A stretch of 64,000 nt of DNA from Carettochelys insculpta (Eukaryota > Chordata > Testudines > Carettochelyidae). The stretch lies in contig NC_134137.1 of NCBI RefSeq assembly GCF_033958435.1, positions 241,846,501 to 241,910,500 of the forward strand, written 5' to 3'. Shown here piece by piece: positions 46,440 through 58,909 of the stretch. Positions within the stretch are counted from its first letter, which is position 1. Every line of letters begins with the position of its first letter. Both the position numbers and the translations under genes were made by a program. Under the pieces are notes generated by a model that saw only the letters and a list, made by a program, of their open reading frames with translations, ran no database searches and was not told the origin of the DNA.

Positions 46440-49400
46440 TTCTGGCATCTCCTTGCAGTCACCTCAGTTCCAAATGTACTGACGTCTTCCCTTTGGATTC
46501 AACTGGGATAACCAAGGGGGATAGTGTCGCCTGGGCAATGCACTTGCTCCAATCACTAGCCCAGGCAATGCAGCATGTAAGAGGGTGCCAACTGGAGAGG
46601 ACACTACATCCTAGCTGATAACATGGGAACAACATGTGAATTGGCAGTTACGGGTTATAAGCCCTTCTAAACTGGTGAAAACGATGCTACCATCGGTCAC
46701 TTTTGTCAGGTGAGGTGCTCCACTGGTCAGCTACTGCCTGCTTCAAGCCGGGCAGCCCCTGGTCAGTAAGGTGCTGGCCCACGGCATCTGCCTTCCTCAT
46801 TGGGTGCATGGGGAAAGAGCAGAAATCAAAAAGTAGATGTACATGATGTACTCGCCAAAAAATGAAATAATAAATCAACTTGCCTCAGGTTTGGTATCTG
46901 GAATGTGCAGACCATGTGTTCAGGACTTGAATCTGCCCATGATCTTACAAACACTGACTCAATATGCAAAACAGCAGTCATAAATCAACAGCTACACAAA
47001 TAGAACCTTAACATTGCTGGTCTCCAGGAAACCAGGCTAGCAGATGCTGGGTCACTGAAAGAAGCCAACTACACTTCCCTCTGGAAGGGCTTGAGTTCAG
47101 AGGAACACCAGCTCTATGGAACTGGATTTGCTATTTGGAACCATCTGCTGAAATCTAGCAATACACCCACAGCTGAATTGGAGTGTATTATATCCCTGAA
47201 GTTCTGCACCAAGTCAGGATATGTCAACATCATCAATGCTTATTCACCCATGTTGGCCTCATGTGCCGAAGACAAGGACCACTTTTATTATAATTTTCAG
47301 AAAGTTATCGATTCCTTTCCAACTGGTGAATAACTGTACATCCTTGGCGGCTTCAATGCAAGAGTTGGACATGACCATCAGTCCTGGCCCGTCTACCTTG
47401 GTCATCACAGTATTGGGAAAATGAACAAAAATGGTCAAAGGCTTCTCAGATTCAGCTCTCAGAATCAGCTCTGCATCACTAATACTTTCTTTAGCTTGAA
47501 AGAGTGTCACAAGGTTTCATGGCACCACACCAGATACAGTCACAAGCATCACCTTGACCTTGTACTGGTATGCAGGAAACATCTCAACACCCTCAAAATA
47601 ATACGCATGTATCACAGCACAGATGGTGACACTGATCACTCCTTGATCAGCAGCAGAGTGAAAATCATCCCAAAGAAACTCTGTGTATCACAGGAATGCA
47701 ATAAGCCAAAAATCAATACCTGCAATACTAGAGATGTGCTGTAATGTTCTTTCTGTGCAGATGACGGTTGGCTCTTATATCAGGGGAAGGCATAGTTCAA
47801 TGGTTTGTGCATTGGCCTGCTAAACCCAGGGTTGTGAGCTCAACCCTTGAGAGGGCTATTTAGAGATCAGGGGCAAATAGATTTAAACAAAAAAAACCTG
47901 TTAGTGATGGCAATAGGTCCTGCTGTGAGAGTGGGGGACTGGACTCAATGACTTCTGAAGATCCCTTCCATTTCTATGATATAGGTATATCTCCATATGA
48001 TCTCACTCACAAAATGGAACACAAACCATTGATGAAACATGGTCCATGCTGAGAGATCCAATATATGAATGTGCCAAATCTGCCTTTGGAACATGTACAT
48101 TCTCTAACAAAAACTGGGTTAATGGAAATGCTGACATTTTTAGATCTCTTTTTAAAGAAAAACACAAGGCACATCTGAATAACATAAAGAACCCATTTCA
48201 AAGCACAAGATCAATTTGGACATGCAAGATCTGTTCTTCAGACAGAATCCAGGCAGTGTGCAAACAAGTATTGGGCCAATCTATGTTCTAATATTCAAAA
48301 GGCTTCTGATTTGGGTGACTTGAAAAACATGGATGATGGATTGAAGAAAGCACTTGGGCCAAACATTACCCAAGTCACGCCACTGAAGCATTTAAAAGAA
48401 CAAGTGATCATAGACAAAAAGCTGTAGATGTCCAGTTGGGTGGAACACTACTCAAGTCTTTATTCCCACAAGCGTACAATACAGCTTGAACTCAACAACC
48501 TTATCCAAACTGTTCCAGAAATGTCTGAGCTAGATGCAGACCCTACGGAGGAGGAACTTTTCTCAAGCTTGTGATGCTTTCTCCAATGGAAAAGCATCAG
48601 GAAACAACTGAATTCCAGCTGAAGTCCTGAAGGCAAACAAGGCTGTGCTTTTCCCCTTCCTCTGTGATTGACTCCTAAAATGTCAGAGAGCAGATGTCCC
48701 ACATGACATGAAAGATGCAAACATCATCACTCTTTAAAAACAAAGGTGATAAGGCTGACTGCAGCAACTACAGAGGCATCTCGTTACTGAGCATCACAGG
48801 CAAAGCATTAGCCCATATCACTCTCCAATGCCTGCAAAAACATGCAGATGGAGTCTATCCAGAAACATAATGTGGCTTCAGGGTTGGCAAGTCAAAAATG
48901 GACATGATTTTCTCACTTTGACAACTACAGGAAAAATGCACAGAACAAGGAAAGCCATTATTCATAGAATTTGTGGGCTTAACAAAGGTGTTTGACACAG
49001 TTAATAGATCAGGACTATATAGAGTATTAACCAAGATTGGCTGCCCACTGACCCTATCCAAGTTCATAACATCCTTTCACAAAAACATGAAAGCAATAAT
49101 GCAATATGATGGATCTACATCAGAACCATTTGCAATGAACAGCGGAGTCAAACAAGTGTGTGTTCTTGCCCTTACCTTCTTTGGCATATTCTTCTCAGTT
49201 CTACTAAATTGCGCATTTCAAAACTCACACAGCTATGTATTTCTCCACACGAGATTAGATGGCTCTTTCTACAACCTGGCAAGACTCAAGGCCAAAACTA
49301 AGGTCAAGAAAGTCCTCATTAGGAACTTCTCTTCACAGATGATGGAGCTCTCATTGCTCAAGATGAAGACGTGCTACAGTAACTGATGAATTCTTTATCT

Positions 49401-50330
49401 AGAACCTGAAAGTTGTTTTCCCTTGATATAGGCATGAAGAAAATGGTTGTATTCACTCAAGGTATACCTCAGCGACACATCATTCTGGATAACAGCCCAT
49501 TAGATGTGGTTCAACTATTCTGTTACCTTGGATCTACTGTCACCACAAACCTATCCATGGACAAAGAAATGAACATCAGAATCGGGAGGCTGCTACTATT
49601 TTTGGCAGACATACAAAATGAACATGGAACCATCATTAGCCAACAGTGAAAACAAAGATACTAATCTACCAGATGTGTATTGAGTATCCTGCTATATGGT
49701 TCTGAGGCATGGACCATCTGCTAGAACCAGGAGAAAAAATTGAACAGCTTCCATCTTCACTGCCTCTGCAGAATTATGAATGTCAACTGGCAAGATAAAG
49801 TTTCAAATGCAGACGTCCTCTCAAGATCTGGCATACCCAGCCTCATAATGATCCTCAACAGAAGAAGGCTACATTGGCTTGCTCATGTGGGAAAAATGGG
49901 TGAGAAACATCTTCCCAAAGAACTCCTCTTTGGTGAATTGTCATGTGGGTTAAATACAAGAGGAAAACCAAAGCTAAGAGTCAAGAATACATACAAAAAC
50001 ACCATGAAATAATTCAACTTTGATCCAAAATCTTGGGAATGTACATAATCAGATTGAAATACCTGGCAGCAGTTGATATGACAGGACACATCCTTCAACA
50101 GTATATGTGCCAGACACGCAAAAGAACTTTGTCTTAGAAGGAAAAACTCTTGTACTCAAGAATTCGGAAATAGACTGGCATACGGTTATTGCAATTGACT
50201 GTGCAAATTCAATATTGGATGGATAAGCCATGAGAGAAGCTGCAGACTCTAAGAACGCCCATAGATCCTCACTGTCTCTGCTAAACACCATCTCTTGGGA
50301 CAAAAAGAGGCCATAGCAAATGCCTGGATG
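46440..50330 (+). mobile_element. Decayed full-length-like endonuclease LINE, split by a SINE
   Basis: In broken frames this encodes, in order: an apurinic-type endonuclease start (RFGIWNVQTM, about 46886-46915), LQETRLAD near 47025, a GGFNARVGHD motif near 47345 and DTDHSLIS near 47630; then reverse transcriptase (NYRGISLLSITGKAL at about 48770, KVFDTVNRSGL, GVKQVCVLA, and the catalytic FTDD at 49332-49343); then a C-terminal WQDKV / HVGKM / PKELLFGELS region ending near 50010, with related sequence to about 50330. The 5' limit is approximate. The clade is uncertain (I/Nimb-like or RTE-like). It differs from the copies at 1 and 36161, and many stops and shifts make it inactive. Confidence 0.7.
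47783..47983 (+). mobile_element. Turtle tRNA-derived SINE (Cry/PolIII type)
   Basis: The head resembles a tRNA gene: the A box TAGTTCAATGG at 47793-47803 fits the RNA polymerase III consensus exactly, and a degenerate B box GAGCTCAACCC lies at 47836-47846. The tail (GGACTCAATGACTTCTGAAG, then CCCTTCCATTTCTATGAT) resembles the CR1 3' end at 57985-58035, which implies mobilisation by CR1 enzymes. SINEs of this kind are characteristic of cryptodiran turtles. It sits inside the decayed LINE between the endonuclease and reverse transcriptase parts. Confidence 0.85.
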
Positions 50331-50527
50331 AAAATATTTAGCTTTATTGTAAGTTACTTAAAAGTTGTTGGCTATGTGCTTTGTATAAATATCCTACTGA
50401 GACAATTTTTCTTTTCACAATCAACATATTCCAAATACTTATCTTTTCTGGATCTTAGCTAGAAATCCTGAGTTTTTAATCTTCCATTGTCTTAGCAAGG
50501 CAAAATACAGAAATGATGCAGTCATAC

Positions 50528-50855
50528 AGGTTGAACCTCTCTAATCTGGCAATCTCTTGTCAGGCAACATCCATAATCCAGCATGATTTTAGTTAGCCAG
50601 ATAACCACTTATCATGGGTGTGGCCAAGGTTCCTGTGGTCCCATGAAGCTTGTTTACAGCCACCAATCCTGGCTTTCAGTGTTGTGTGCTGTTATTTGTC
50701 TGTAATTTACCCCTAAATGTCTTCTAAGAGCCCAGGATTTAGTGGAAGTGTAGGTCATTCTGCGAGCCTATAAAGACCACCCGTGGTCCAGCACATTCTC
50801 TCGTTTGTCACCCGGGAGGTCGTGAGAGTACCAGACTAGATAAGTTTAGTGTCTA
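50528..50855. mobile_element. Non-autonomous Tc1/mariner- or Tigger-like TIR element
   Basis: The left end CAGGTTGAACCTCTCTAATC is a recurrent start for elements of this type. The right end (reverse complement CTTATCTAGTCTGGTACTCTC) is a diverged match of the left. No transposase is encoded. The TA flanks expected for this superfamily are only partly visible. Confidence 0.45.
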
Positions 50856-52053
50856 GTAATCTGTCAGTCAAGTTGTTGTTACATACAACAATTTCTGAAG
50901 CAATCACTGAATATTAGAAGAAAAGGTTTTCTGTGAAACTGTCTGAGATACGAAAGGCAGATCAGTGTGTGACTTTATGACAGAAATGATTTAGACTCAT
51001 GTCTGTGATCATTATTGAAAGAATTACTATGCACTTATTGAAAAATATCAAAACAGATGAATGAGAAATATCAACTCTTGTGTATGAATGAATATAGCAT
51101 ATGCCAATCATGGGTAGGTGGAATGTACCACTTAACAAATTATTCTGTTCTTAGCACCCTAAGCTTCTTCATGTGCTTTCAATCAGAAGATGAGTCTCCT
51201 AAATATGAGGCAGCCAGAACAAACTGCCAGCTGTGGCCTTTTCATTTGCCTTCTATAGTTTCAGTTTGCAGACCTCGCACCAAAAAATCCTGCAACAGCT
51301 GGCTGCAGGGTGCTGGTCGTTTGCTGTAGCCATGGTGTGGAATTTTTTTCCATGCTGAGTATATTTAGACAGCAGCACACTTACAAACATGTTGTAAAAT
51401 TGAACGCCTGCCATGGGAGGTGTGGGCCTCCTTGGTTTACTTACTAAGCCAGCGTTTCAATGGAGAAACAAATTTGATTTTTCCAAACCTCCCTCCCCCC
51501 ATTCTTTCTTTCTTCTCTTTTATCCATCCCTTTTGCTAAAGAGACATCATTGATTTGTGAGAAGAAACTGAACAATTTAACCTCCTCACCCACTGGTGGT
51601 CATGAGAAGAATATGGATGGTAGTCAAAGGTTACCTTTTGAATATGTTTTAGGGGCTAATTTATTACAGGGAGGAAGTTTCAGGTTGGCTGCATTATTAG
51701 CTTCAAGAGAAGACCACACTTGAGTTTGTTTATGTCCTTGTGTCCATTGGAAGTTCTCTTTTGGAGCCTTTCTATGCATCCACATAGAGTACAATAAGAG
51801 CCCTTTTCGACATGGAGGAAGAACCAAAGGGCAAGAAAAAATGGGCTTCACTGGAACAGGAACTGGAGGTTATTTGGTTACAGACATTTTTATTATAACA
51901 TCTTTATTTCCTCTGTATATGTTTATTCTGTAGTTGGATACATTTTGGTTAATAGAATGTAGAAAAGGGGTGTGAGTGAGGGAGAGAATCTCACAGCCAT
52001 CTGTCAGAATAGCTATGAATCTTTTAGGAAAACAGGATACTGATTTACAGAGA
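50856..52053. other. Unassigned sequence
   Basis: No gene or nameable repeat. Confidence 0.5.
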
Positions 52054-52489
52054 AGCTGCGTCGACACTGCATTTCCCTTTTTGAGGAGAAATGCATATGA
52101 GGGAGATTGAAAATGCAAATGAAGCACTGATTTGCTAATATCATGCATCATTTGCATAACCTTGTAGGATCACATTTCTGAAAAAGACTTTTCTGAATAC
52201 AAAAACAGCAGTGTACACGGGGTTCCTTCGGGGGAAAAAAATGTTTTCGGAAGAACCCTTCTTCCAAATTTTTTTTCAGGAAGAAGGTTCTTTTAAAAAT
52301 GGGGCATTTTTCTGGAGGAACCCTGTCTATACTACTGTTTTTGCTTTTGGAAAAGTCTCTTTCCGGAAATACTATCACACAAAATTATGCAAATGAAGTT
52401 CAAGATTTGTAAATCAGCGCTTCATTTGCATTTTTGATCTCCCTTATTTGCATTCCTCCTCTGAAAGGGGAATGTAGCGTAGACACGGG
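52054..52489. mobile_element. Fold-back MITE with ~200-base inverted arms
   Basis: The left arm (GCGTCGACACTGCATTTCCC, then ATGAGGGAGATTGAAAATGC and AAATGAAGCACTGATTTGC) is mirrored by the right arm (AAATCAGCGCTTCATTTGC, then GATCTCCCTTATTTGCATTCC and GTAGCGTAGACACGGG). The centre contains AACCCTTCTTCC. Same family as 35321-35677. No coding capacity. Confidence 0.75.
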
Positions 52490-53084
52490 TGAAGTGAGAG
52501 AGACTAGAAAATGCCCTTCCTTCTTTGAGGACTCTCATTTGCTACTGAGGAGAAGTTTCTTTGGAAAACCTTTTTCTTCGTGCATTCGGAACCTCTGGGC
52601 TAGACTGGAAAGCCAAGAGATCTTGTGAATTTCAAAATTATGAGCTGTTTGGCTATATTTAAACTGCCTGTCCATATTCGGCCCCCCTTGCTACTCAGCT
52701 CTACAGGTCATCAACCCATTCCTCAGGCGTTCCATCTGTCTTTTGTAAATACACTGGATAACTTAAACTTACGTTAAAAGCTGACTGCAGTGGGCATATT
52801 TATAGCTGAGATCCCAGAACAATTACCTGGCACAGTGCAAAGATCCCCTGGCCATCCCATATGACCCACTGCCTCTATTTGCATTTTAACATTTATTAAC
52901 ACGGTGGGGAAGGTTTGTTGTTTCTTTTCTTCACAGCTGGAGTAGGGGATAACTTACTCTACACCTGGGACTCTAAAGATTCACATGTGCCTTCATGCCT
53001 CAACCACCATTCCAGTGGACATGCATGCATTTAGCTGAAAGGTTCTGCTTGATAAGGATTTAAAGCAGAACAGACTGCTGCATG
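52490..53084. other. Unassigned sequence
   Basis: No recognised feature. Confidence 0.5.
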
Positions 53085-53700
53085 TTAATTTTCATCATCT
53101 GAGTTAGATGCCCCCAGAAGCAGGCTGATTTTCATTTTTGGTGGTTTGGGTTCTACATTTTCTACATCAGAGTGTGGCTTTTCGAAGACGTCTGAAAGCA
53201 TGCTCCATGCCTTGCCCCTCTCAGGTTTTAGAAGGCATTTCAAATACTTAAACCTTGTGTCAAGTTCTGTAGCTGTCTTTATAAATCTCACATTAGTACC
53301 TTCCTTGCTTTTGGACATATCTGCTGTGAAAGTGTTCTTAAAATGAATAACATATGTTGGGTCATTGTCCGTGGCTGCTATAACATGAAAGATATGGCAG
53401 AATGTGAGTAGAACAGAGTAGGGAACATACAATTCTCCCCCAAAGAGTTCAGTTGCAAATTTCACATTCTTTTTTTTTTTAACAACTGTGATCACCATGG
53501 AAACATGTCCTCTCAAATGGTGATGAATAGCCATACAAATGTTTAGCATATCTGACATGTAGATAGCTTGTAATGTCTGCTACAAAAGTGCCATGCAAAT
53601 GCCTATTCTCACTTTCAGGTGACATTGTAAACAAGAAACGAGCTGCATTCTCTCCTATAAATCTAAACAAACTTGTATGTCTTAGTGATTGGCAGAACAA
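53085..53700 (-). pseudogene. hAT-type (ZBED-like) transposase C-terminal remnant
   Basis: On the minus strand the 157-residue frame from 53558 reads YSVLLTFCHIFHVIAATDND, then KTATELDTRFKYLKCLLKPE and a lysine-rich PKPPKMKISLLLGASNSDDEN end. The ATELDTRFKYLKCL segment matches the 'TALDPRFK' region in the C-terminal part of hAT/ZBED transposases. Weaker matching sequence continues upstream to 53700 in another frame. The catalytic N-terminal and BED parts are not present. It is a fragment of a DNA transposon, not evidence for a domesticated gene. Confidence 0.6.
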
Positions 53701-53976
53701 AAAGTAGGACTGAGTTGACTTCTAGGCACCAAAATTTTGCATTGTTTTCCTTTTAATAAAGTTGTGTAATAAAAAAATATATATTTTAAAGTTGCACTTT
53801 TATGAAAAAGATACTTCAGTGTGGTACTGGCAGGAGGTGTATTGAAAAATACAGTTTCTTTTATAATTTTACAGTGCAAATATTTGTAATTATAATAATA
53901 TAGAGTGAGCACTATACACGTTGTAATCTATTTTGGAATTGAAATCAATACATTTGAAAATGTAGAAAAAGTCAAA
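53701..53976. other. Unassigned sequence
   Basis: A+T-rich spacer, possibly part of the decayed hAT element. No motif is seen. Confidence 0.4.
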
Positions 53977-54167
53977 GGCTGGGTCTACAGTAGAGAGTTG
54001 TATCGACAGAAGGGGCCTAGTGCCATTCCGCTTTCTGGCAGCAGAGGACAATGCAGTCTGACAGTTCTCTGTCGACAGAGCAAGTTGTGTGTAGGTACAG
54101 TCTGTTGACAGAGGTTCCCTCTTGACAGTAATGTCTGTCAACAGATGCTTCTAGTGTAGACATAGCC
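53977..54167. mobile_element. Short MITE with CTGTCGACAGAG interior
   Basis: A 191-bp element with ends GGCTGGGTCTACAGT and (reverse complement) GGCTATGTCTACACT. It is flanked by AAA (53974-53976) and AAC (54168-54170), two of three bases in common. The interior has CTGTCGACAGAGC and CTGTTGACAGAGG, shared with 39043-39478 and 35678-35763. Confidence 0.7.
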
Positions 54168-54419
54168 AACATAAATTCAATTTAATAAATTTGAGTTAAT
54201 GTTCTATTGCTTAACAGTGAAATTAAAACTGTGATTAACCATGATTACCTTTTAAAATCTCAATTATTTTTCTGAATGAATCATATGTGTTAACTGTGAT
54301 TAATCCATTTTAGTGATTGATTAATTTGATTAGCATTTTTGAGAGTAATATGATTCTGGGAAATTTGGGAGCCACTTCCTTAACAGGCGTAGGCAGTAAG
54401 AGGAGTATTATGAGTCCAT
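54168..54419. other. Unassigned sequence
   Basis: A+T-rich; nothing recognised. Confidence 0.5.
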
Positions 54420-55617
54420 TAAATCTTTAAATACTTTAGGAGAAAGGGAAAGATGAAGGAAAGTGTAAATCCTCTACTTAGTAGGGAAAGAACACTAATA
54501 GAACATGAAATCAAGAAAACCAAGGTGCTATGTGCCCATTTTGTTTAAATTTTCACTAAAATGGCTATTGATGACCAGGTTACTTATCACAATGAATATG
54601 CACAAATCATGCCAAACAAACTACATTTTTTCCATTTTAGGATTACTGACCTAGTGCATGTGTGTGTGGGGAGCAGTAGGGATGATAGATCTTGAGTTTT
54701 AGTAAGGGTTTTGATGCAGTTCTATGTAACATTCACATAAGCGAACTAGGGAAATGGGATCCAGATGAAATTACTGTAAGATGGCTGTACAAATGATTAA
54801 AGACCATACTTAGAGTAGTTATCAATGATTTGCTGTCATATTGGGAGGATATGTCTAGTGGGATCCTACAAATGTCTGTCCTGGATCCAGTACTATTCAA
54901 TATTTTTATTAACAATATGGATTATGGGGTAGAGCATATACTAATAAAATTTGCAGATGACATCAAGCTGGGAGGGGTTATTAGCAGTTTGGAGGAAACA
55001 TTTAAAATTGAACATGACCTGATGCTAGATAAGTTGCCAACTTTGGTCCAAATCCAACAGATGCAATTTAATAAAAACAAGTGGAAAATACTTCACCGAA
55101 GAGGGAAAAATTAAATGCACAACTACAAAATGGGGAATCACCAGCTAGGTGTATCTGCGGGTTATAGTGGATCACATATTGAATGAGAGTCAGCACTATG
55201 GTGCAGGTGTGAAAAGGCTAGTATCATGCTGGGATGTATTACAGGGTGTGATTTTATGTAAGACATGGAAGGTAATTGTCCAGTTCTAGACAGGGCTGAT
55301 CAGGTCGCAGCTGGAGTGGTGTGCCCAGTTCTCGGTGCCACGCTTTAGGAGTATGGATAAATTGGAGAGAGTCCAAATGAGAGCATCAAAAATTATGAAA
55401 GGTTTAGAATCTGGCCCTATATGGAAAAGTTGTAAAAACTGGGCATGTTTATCTTGAGTGAGACTGAGAGGTCTTGTGTGGTATATTAAGAGTTATTGTA
55501 AAGAGTGCCATGATCAATTATTCTCTATGTCCCTTGAAGCCAGGACAAAAAGTAATGGGCTCAATTTGCAGCAAAGGAGATTTAGGTTAAGTATTAGGGA
55601 AAACTTGCTAACTCTAA
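54420..55617 (+). mobile_element. CR1 LINE, reverse transcriptase part (5' side of insertion)
   Basis: From about 54420 the broken frames follow the CR1 order. The reverse transcriptase segment at 54830-55114 includes QMSVLDPVLFNIFINNMD and the catalytic FADDIKLGG. At 55340-55617 comes the LERVQMRASKIMKGLE-like segment and RRFRLSIRENLL. At 55617 the sequence switches abruptly to a DNA transposon, and the CR1 resumes at 57848. Stops and shifts make it inactive. Confidence 0.75.
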
Positions 55618-57844
55618 GGCTAGGTCTATGCTACAGAATAAAGTCAAATTTATTAGTTGACTTATTACCATTCGATTTTATAAAGTTGAAGTTGAGTGTT
55701 CACACCTGCTCACAAAGTTGACTTATTGTGTCCCCACTAAATCACCAAAGTTTGCCTGTTGCAGCAGTACCTTGGGGGCACCTATTCCACAGTTCCTTCA
55801 GCCCAGTTGCATTCTGGGTTTTTTTGCTGGTGAGTTATGGGACAAAATGCCCCACAAGTGGTTGTGGGTGTGTGATGTCATCTTCCCAGACTGCGTTGCC
55901 CTCATTTCCCATCCCCACCCCCTGCCATTGTAAGCAAACGACAATTTTTCATAAGTCTCTTTCCCCAATCAGAGAAATTGAGTCGTCCACATTACGGAAA
56001 GAAGCAGCTTTCACAAAAGCTTTTTCAGAAGACTTTAAATTGATATTAAATACAACTGAAGAAAGAGAGAGGCTGAAGGAGCCAGGTTTGAGCTAGAGAA
56101 AGAGAAATTAATGAGCCATCACTACAGAAAAGTAAAGAACGACTGTTTTTCAGCAGTCTCTTCCACTGGTGAAAACACACCGAACAGGAATGGTTCAAAG
56201 TGGGTCCCTGCAACCAGTGAAAGACTTCATATTATTCACAAGGAAAGAAGATACAATGACTTGAGAAGGAAAAGTATGGAATCCCAGAGGGCATTGGTGC
56301 CTAGTAGTTAGCATAACTGTAAAAGAAGAAAAGAAAGAAAGGACAGAGGACATTGGTTTCTAGTGGTTAGCCCCTCTTCCCCTAGTGAAAATGTTTCAGT
56401 AGCTGAAGCCCATGATACTCGAACAAAATGGGTTAGGGTTAGGGTACTATGCAACAAAATGGTTCTATGCAACCAGTGAAAGACTTCGAATTATTGACAA
56501 TGAAAAACTGTTACCGTAGTGGTAGTGTATCTGGCTGAAGGAGCCAGGTTTGAAGGAGAGAGAGAGAGAGAAATTGGTGATTCATTGCCACACAGAAGTG
56601 AAGAACGCTCTAGGGAAGCCATTACATTGTTGTCTCCAACATGAGGCAAGGAGACCATTACAATTACTAGCTCCAGACTCATTATGAATCCTCAAGACTA
56701 AATAGAAAAGAAGGAAAGAATCCCAGAGGGCATTGATGTCTAGTGGCTGCTGGAAGGAGCCATTACCCCATCAGAAGTAGTAATGGCTCAAGAAGTGAGG
56801 GAAAAGTTAAGTAAGCATTGGAAGATAGAAAAGTTGAAGAAAGAATGAAGGGAATTCCCTTGACTCTTCTGGTAAAGAAGACAAAGCCCAAAAGTTCCAT
56901 TTCCTCTCACAGGCTACATGACTTGGGAAGGGAGAGTCCTCCTTATGTTCTCCCATCACATTCTGCTTCCATGCCAATGAGACTAAGCCCTCCGAAGCAG
57001 TGAAGCCCTGTGCAGCACAGGACATGGCACTGTCTGCAGGCAAGGTCCATGCTGCCCAGCCACCACGTGGTTGTGTACGACGGAGGCTAGCCATGTGGTG
57101 TGGGGGAGAGGGCTAGCACACCAGTCACATGGCACCTGGGGAAAGGCTGCCCCCCTACAAATGTGAAGTGCAGAAGACAAGTTGCGCAGCCTGTTGAAGT
57201 GGTTCATTCAGCTGGGTGCTCCCAGAACTTATCTGGTAACAAGGGTATTGTTCTTTAAAAATCAAGCTCCATTCCTTCCTATGAAATCCTAACCCCAGCC
57301 ACAGGTACTCTACATGCTCCTCCGACCCATCACATTCTGCTGCCGTTCCAATGATAGGGGTGGGGTGAGAAGCTTGATTTTCACCCAGCACTGCTGAGCA
57401 TCCCTGGTGTTTACTTAGCACAGATTCATCCACCCACACAGAAATGAGATCCTGGGTCTCCTGATGGCTGCATCCTGGGGCTCTTTTGCAGCCCTGAGAA
57501 ATTGTGGCTGGATGCGACCGCCATGCTGGCCAGAAAGAAAATGAATTCAAATTCATGGGCTTCCTGTTACCTACTTTCTGCATACCCGGAGAGCAGTAGA
57601 GGTGAAAGCAGCCATAATGGACACATTTGGGGTACTGCGGGATACCACAGGAGGTCAATAAAGTCAATTTAAAGTAATGCTGCTTCCACACTGGTATCAA
57701 TTTGACCCTTAGAATTCAAACCTGATGTTACACCACCTGGGACAGGCAGGGTGAGAAAGTCAACCTTAGCACCCCTTAAAATTGACCTGCAGTGAAGACA
57801 GTCACATTGTAAAATTGACTTTATGCTTTAGTGTAGACATAGCC
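55618..57844. mobile_element. 2.2-kb PIF/Harbinger-like element inserted in CR1
   Basis: Its ends are GGCTAGGTCTATGCT and (reverse complement) GGCTATGTCTACACT. The host CR1 continues exactly on both sides, with TAA at 55615-55617 and TCA at 57845-57847, a 3-bp target duplication with one substitution. No intact transposase is visible. A minus-strand segment at 57410-57466 (ETQDLISVWVDESVL) looks like the start of a Myb/SANT-like domain. The A-rich middle (about 56.0-56.8 kb) contains internal duplicates: a 21-base block at 56071-56091 and 56533-56553, and a 19-base block at 56210-56228 and 56469-56487. Confidence 0.75.
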
Positions 57845-57847
57845 TCA

Positions 57848-58037
57848 GGGTAGCTAAGCTCTGAAGTAGGCTTCCAAGGGCAGTCATGGGAATCCCACCA
57901 CCGGAAGCATTTAAAACAAATTGAATAACCACCTCTCAGGAGCAGTCCGGTTTACGTTGTTGCTGCCACAGCATGTGGGGCTGGACTAGGTGACTTTTTG
58001 AGGTTCCTTCCAGCCCTACATTTCTATGAATCTATGA
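57848..58037 (+). mobile_element. CR1 LINE, 3' end (resumed)
   Basis: Continues from 55617 with the typical ALSSEVGFQG-type coding end (GGTAGCTAAGCTCTGAAGTA) and the CR1 3' untranslated end GGTTCCTTCCAGCCCTACAT followed by TTCTATGAATCTATGA. Confidence 0.8.
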
Positions 58038-58909
58038 CGTGGACATTCACATTTTTATTTCAGATTGTGCATCTGATCTAATTTTTAATTTTTTTCATTC
58101 CTGTTTTATGTGCCATATGTCTCCCATACTAAGTAATGCATCCTGTGTGGTTACAGTACATAGTAACTAGGCAAGCTGCTTGGGCTTTGTTTTTCTTTGG
58201 GGCAGGGGAGGGTGGAGAGTGGGAAGGGAATGACTCACTGATCAATGTGACCAATGCAAGTAAAGCTGAAAGAAGTATTAAGCTGATCTGGGCAAACAAG
58301 TTCTAAGTAGTGCTGTGATCACTGTTGTCAGGGATCTGGTGCTTGGTAAAATTTAAGGTTTTGACTTAGGGATAAAATCTTTTTTCTGTGGTTGAGGGGA
58401 GGAACTTTTGAACTTCTTTCATTTTCACTCACATATCAACATAGTATAGTGCTAATAAAAACGATCTGCAAAGGTATATCTGGCTGAAATTATCATACTC
58501 TAATGAAGATTATAAGCCGTAAATGGAATACTGGCTTTGGTTATCTCAGAATTCTCATATGTAGGATGCAAAATGTTATATAAAGTTGCAGGTGCCTCTG
58601 ATGATTTTCAGGCATAGCCACAATACTCTTGCCCATTTTTTTAACCTTTTCGTTCAGCAAGGACATAGTTTCAAATCCACTCTATGCTTTTGCTCTCCTG
58701 AAAAATTTATAAAGACGCACGATTAACCCAGCTGCTGAAAACCTGTTTGTAGTTAATTTCAATATTTTAACATATTAAAGCATTGGTTATCTTACATGAT
58801 TTAATCCAATTAGGAATGTAATTTACCTTCAGAAGAATTATTATGTATAGTAATTCTCACCTGCGTTTCACGTTTGCTACTCCTGCTCTCTATTCAGTGT
58901 TTGCTCTAA
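58038..58909. other. Unassigned sequence
   Basis: A+T-rich, with no recognised feature. Confidence 0.5.

Noticed and set aside
53085..53558. Possible domesticated ZBED-type gene
   Set aside because: Only a C-terminal fragment is present with no start region, and the upstream similarity is in another frame. Simple decay explains it.
56430..56444. Telomere-like GGGTTAGGGTTAGGG
   Set aside because: Only about two and a half units inside a transposon interior; too short to mean an interstitial telomeric site.
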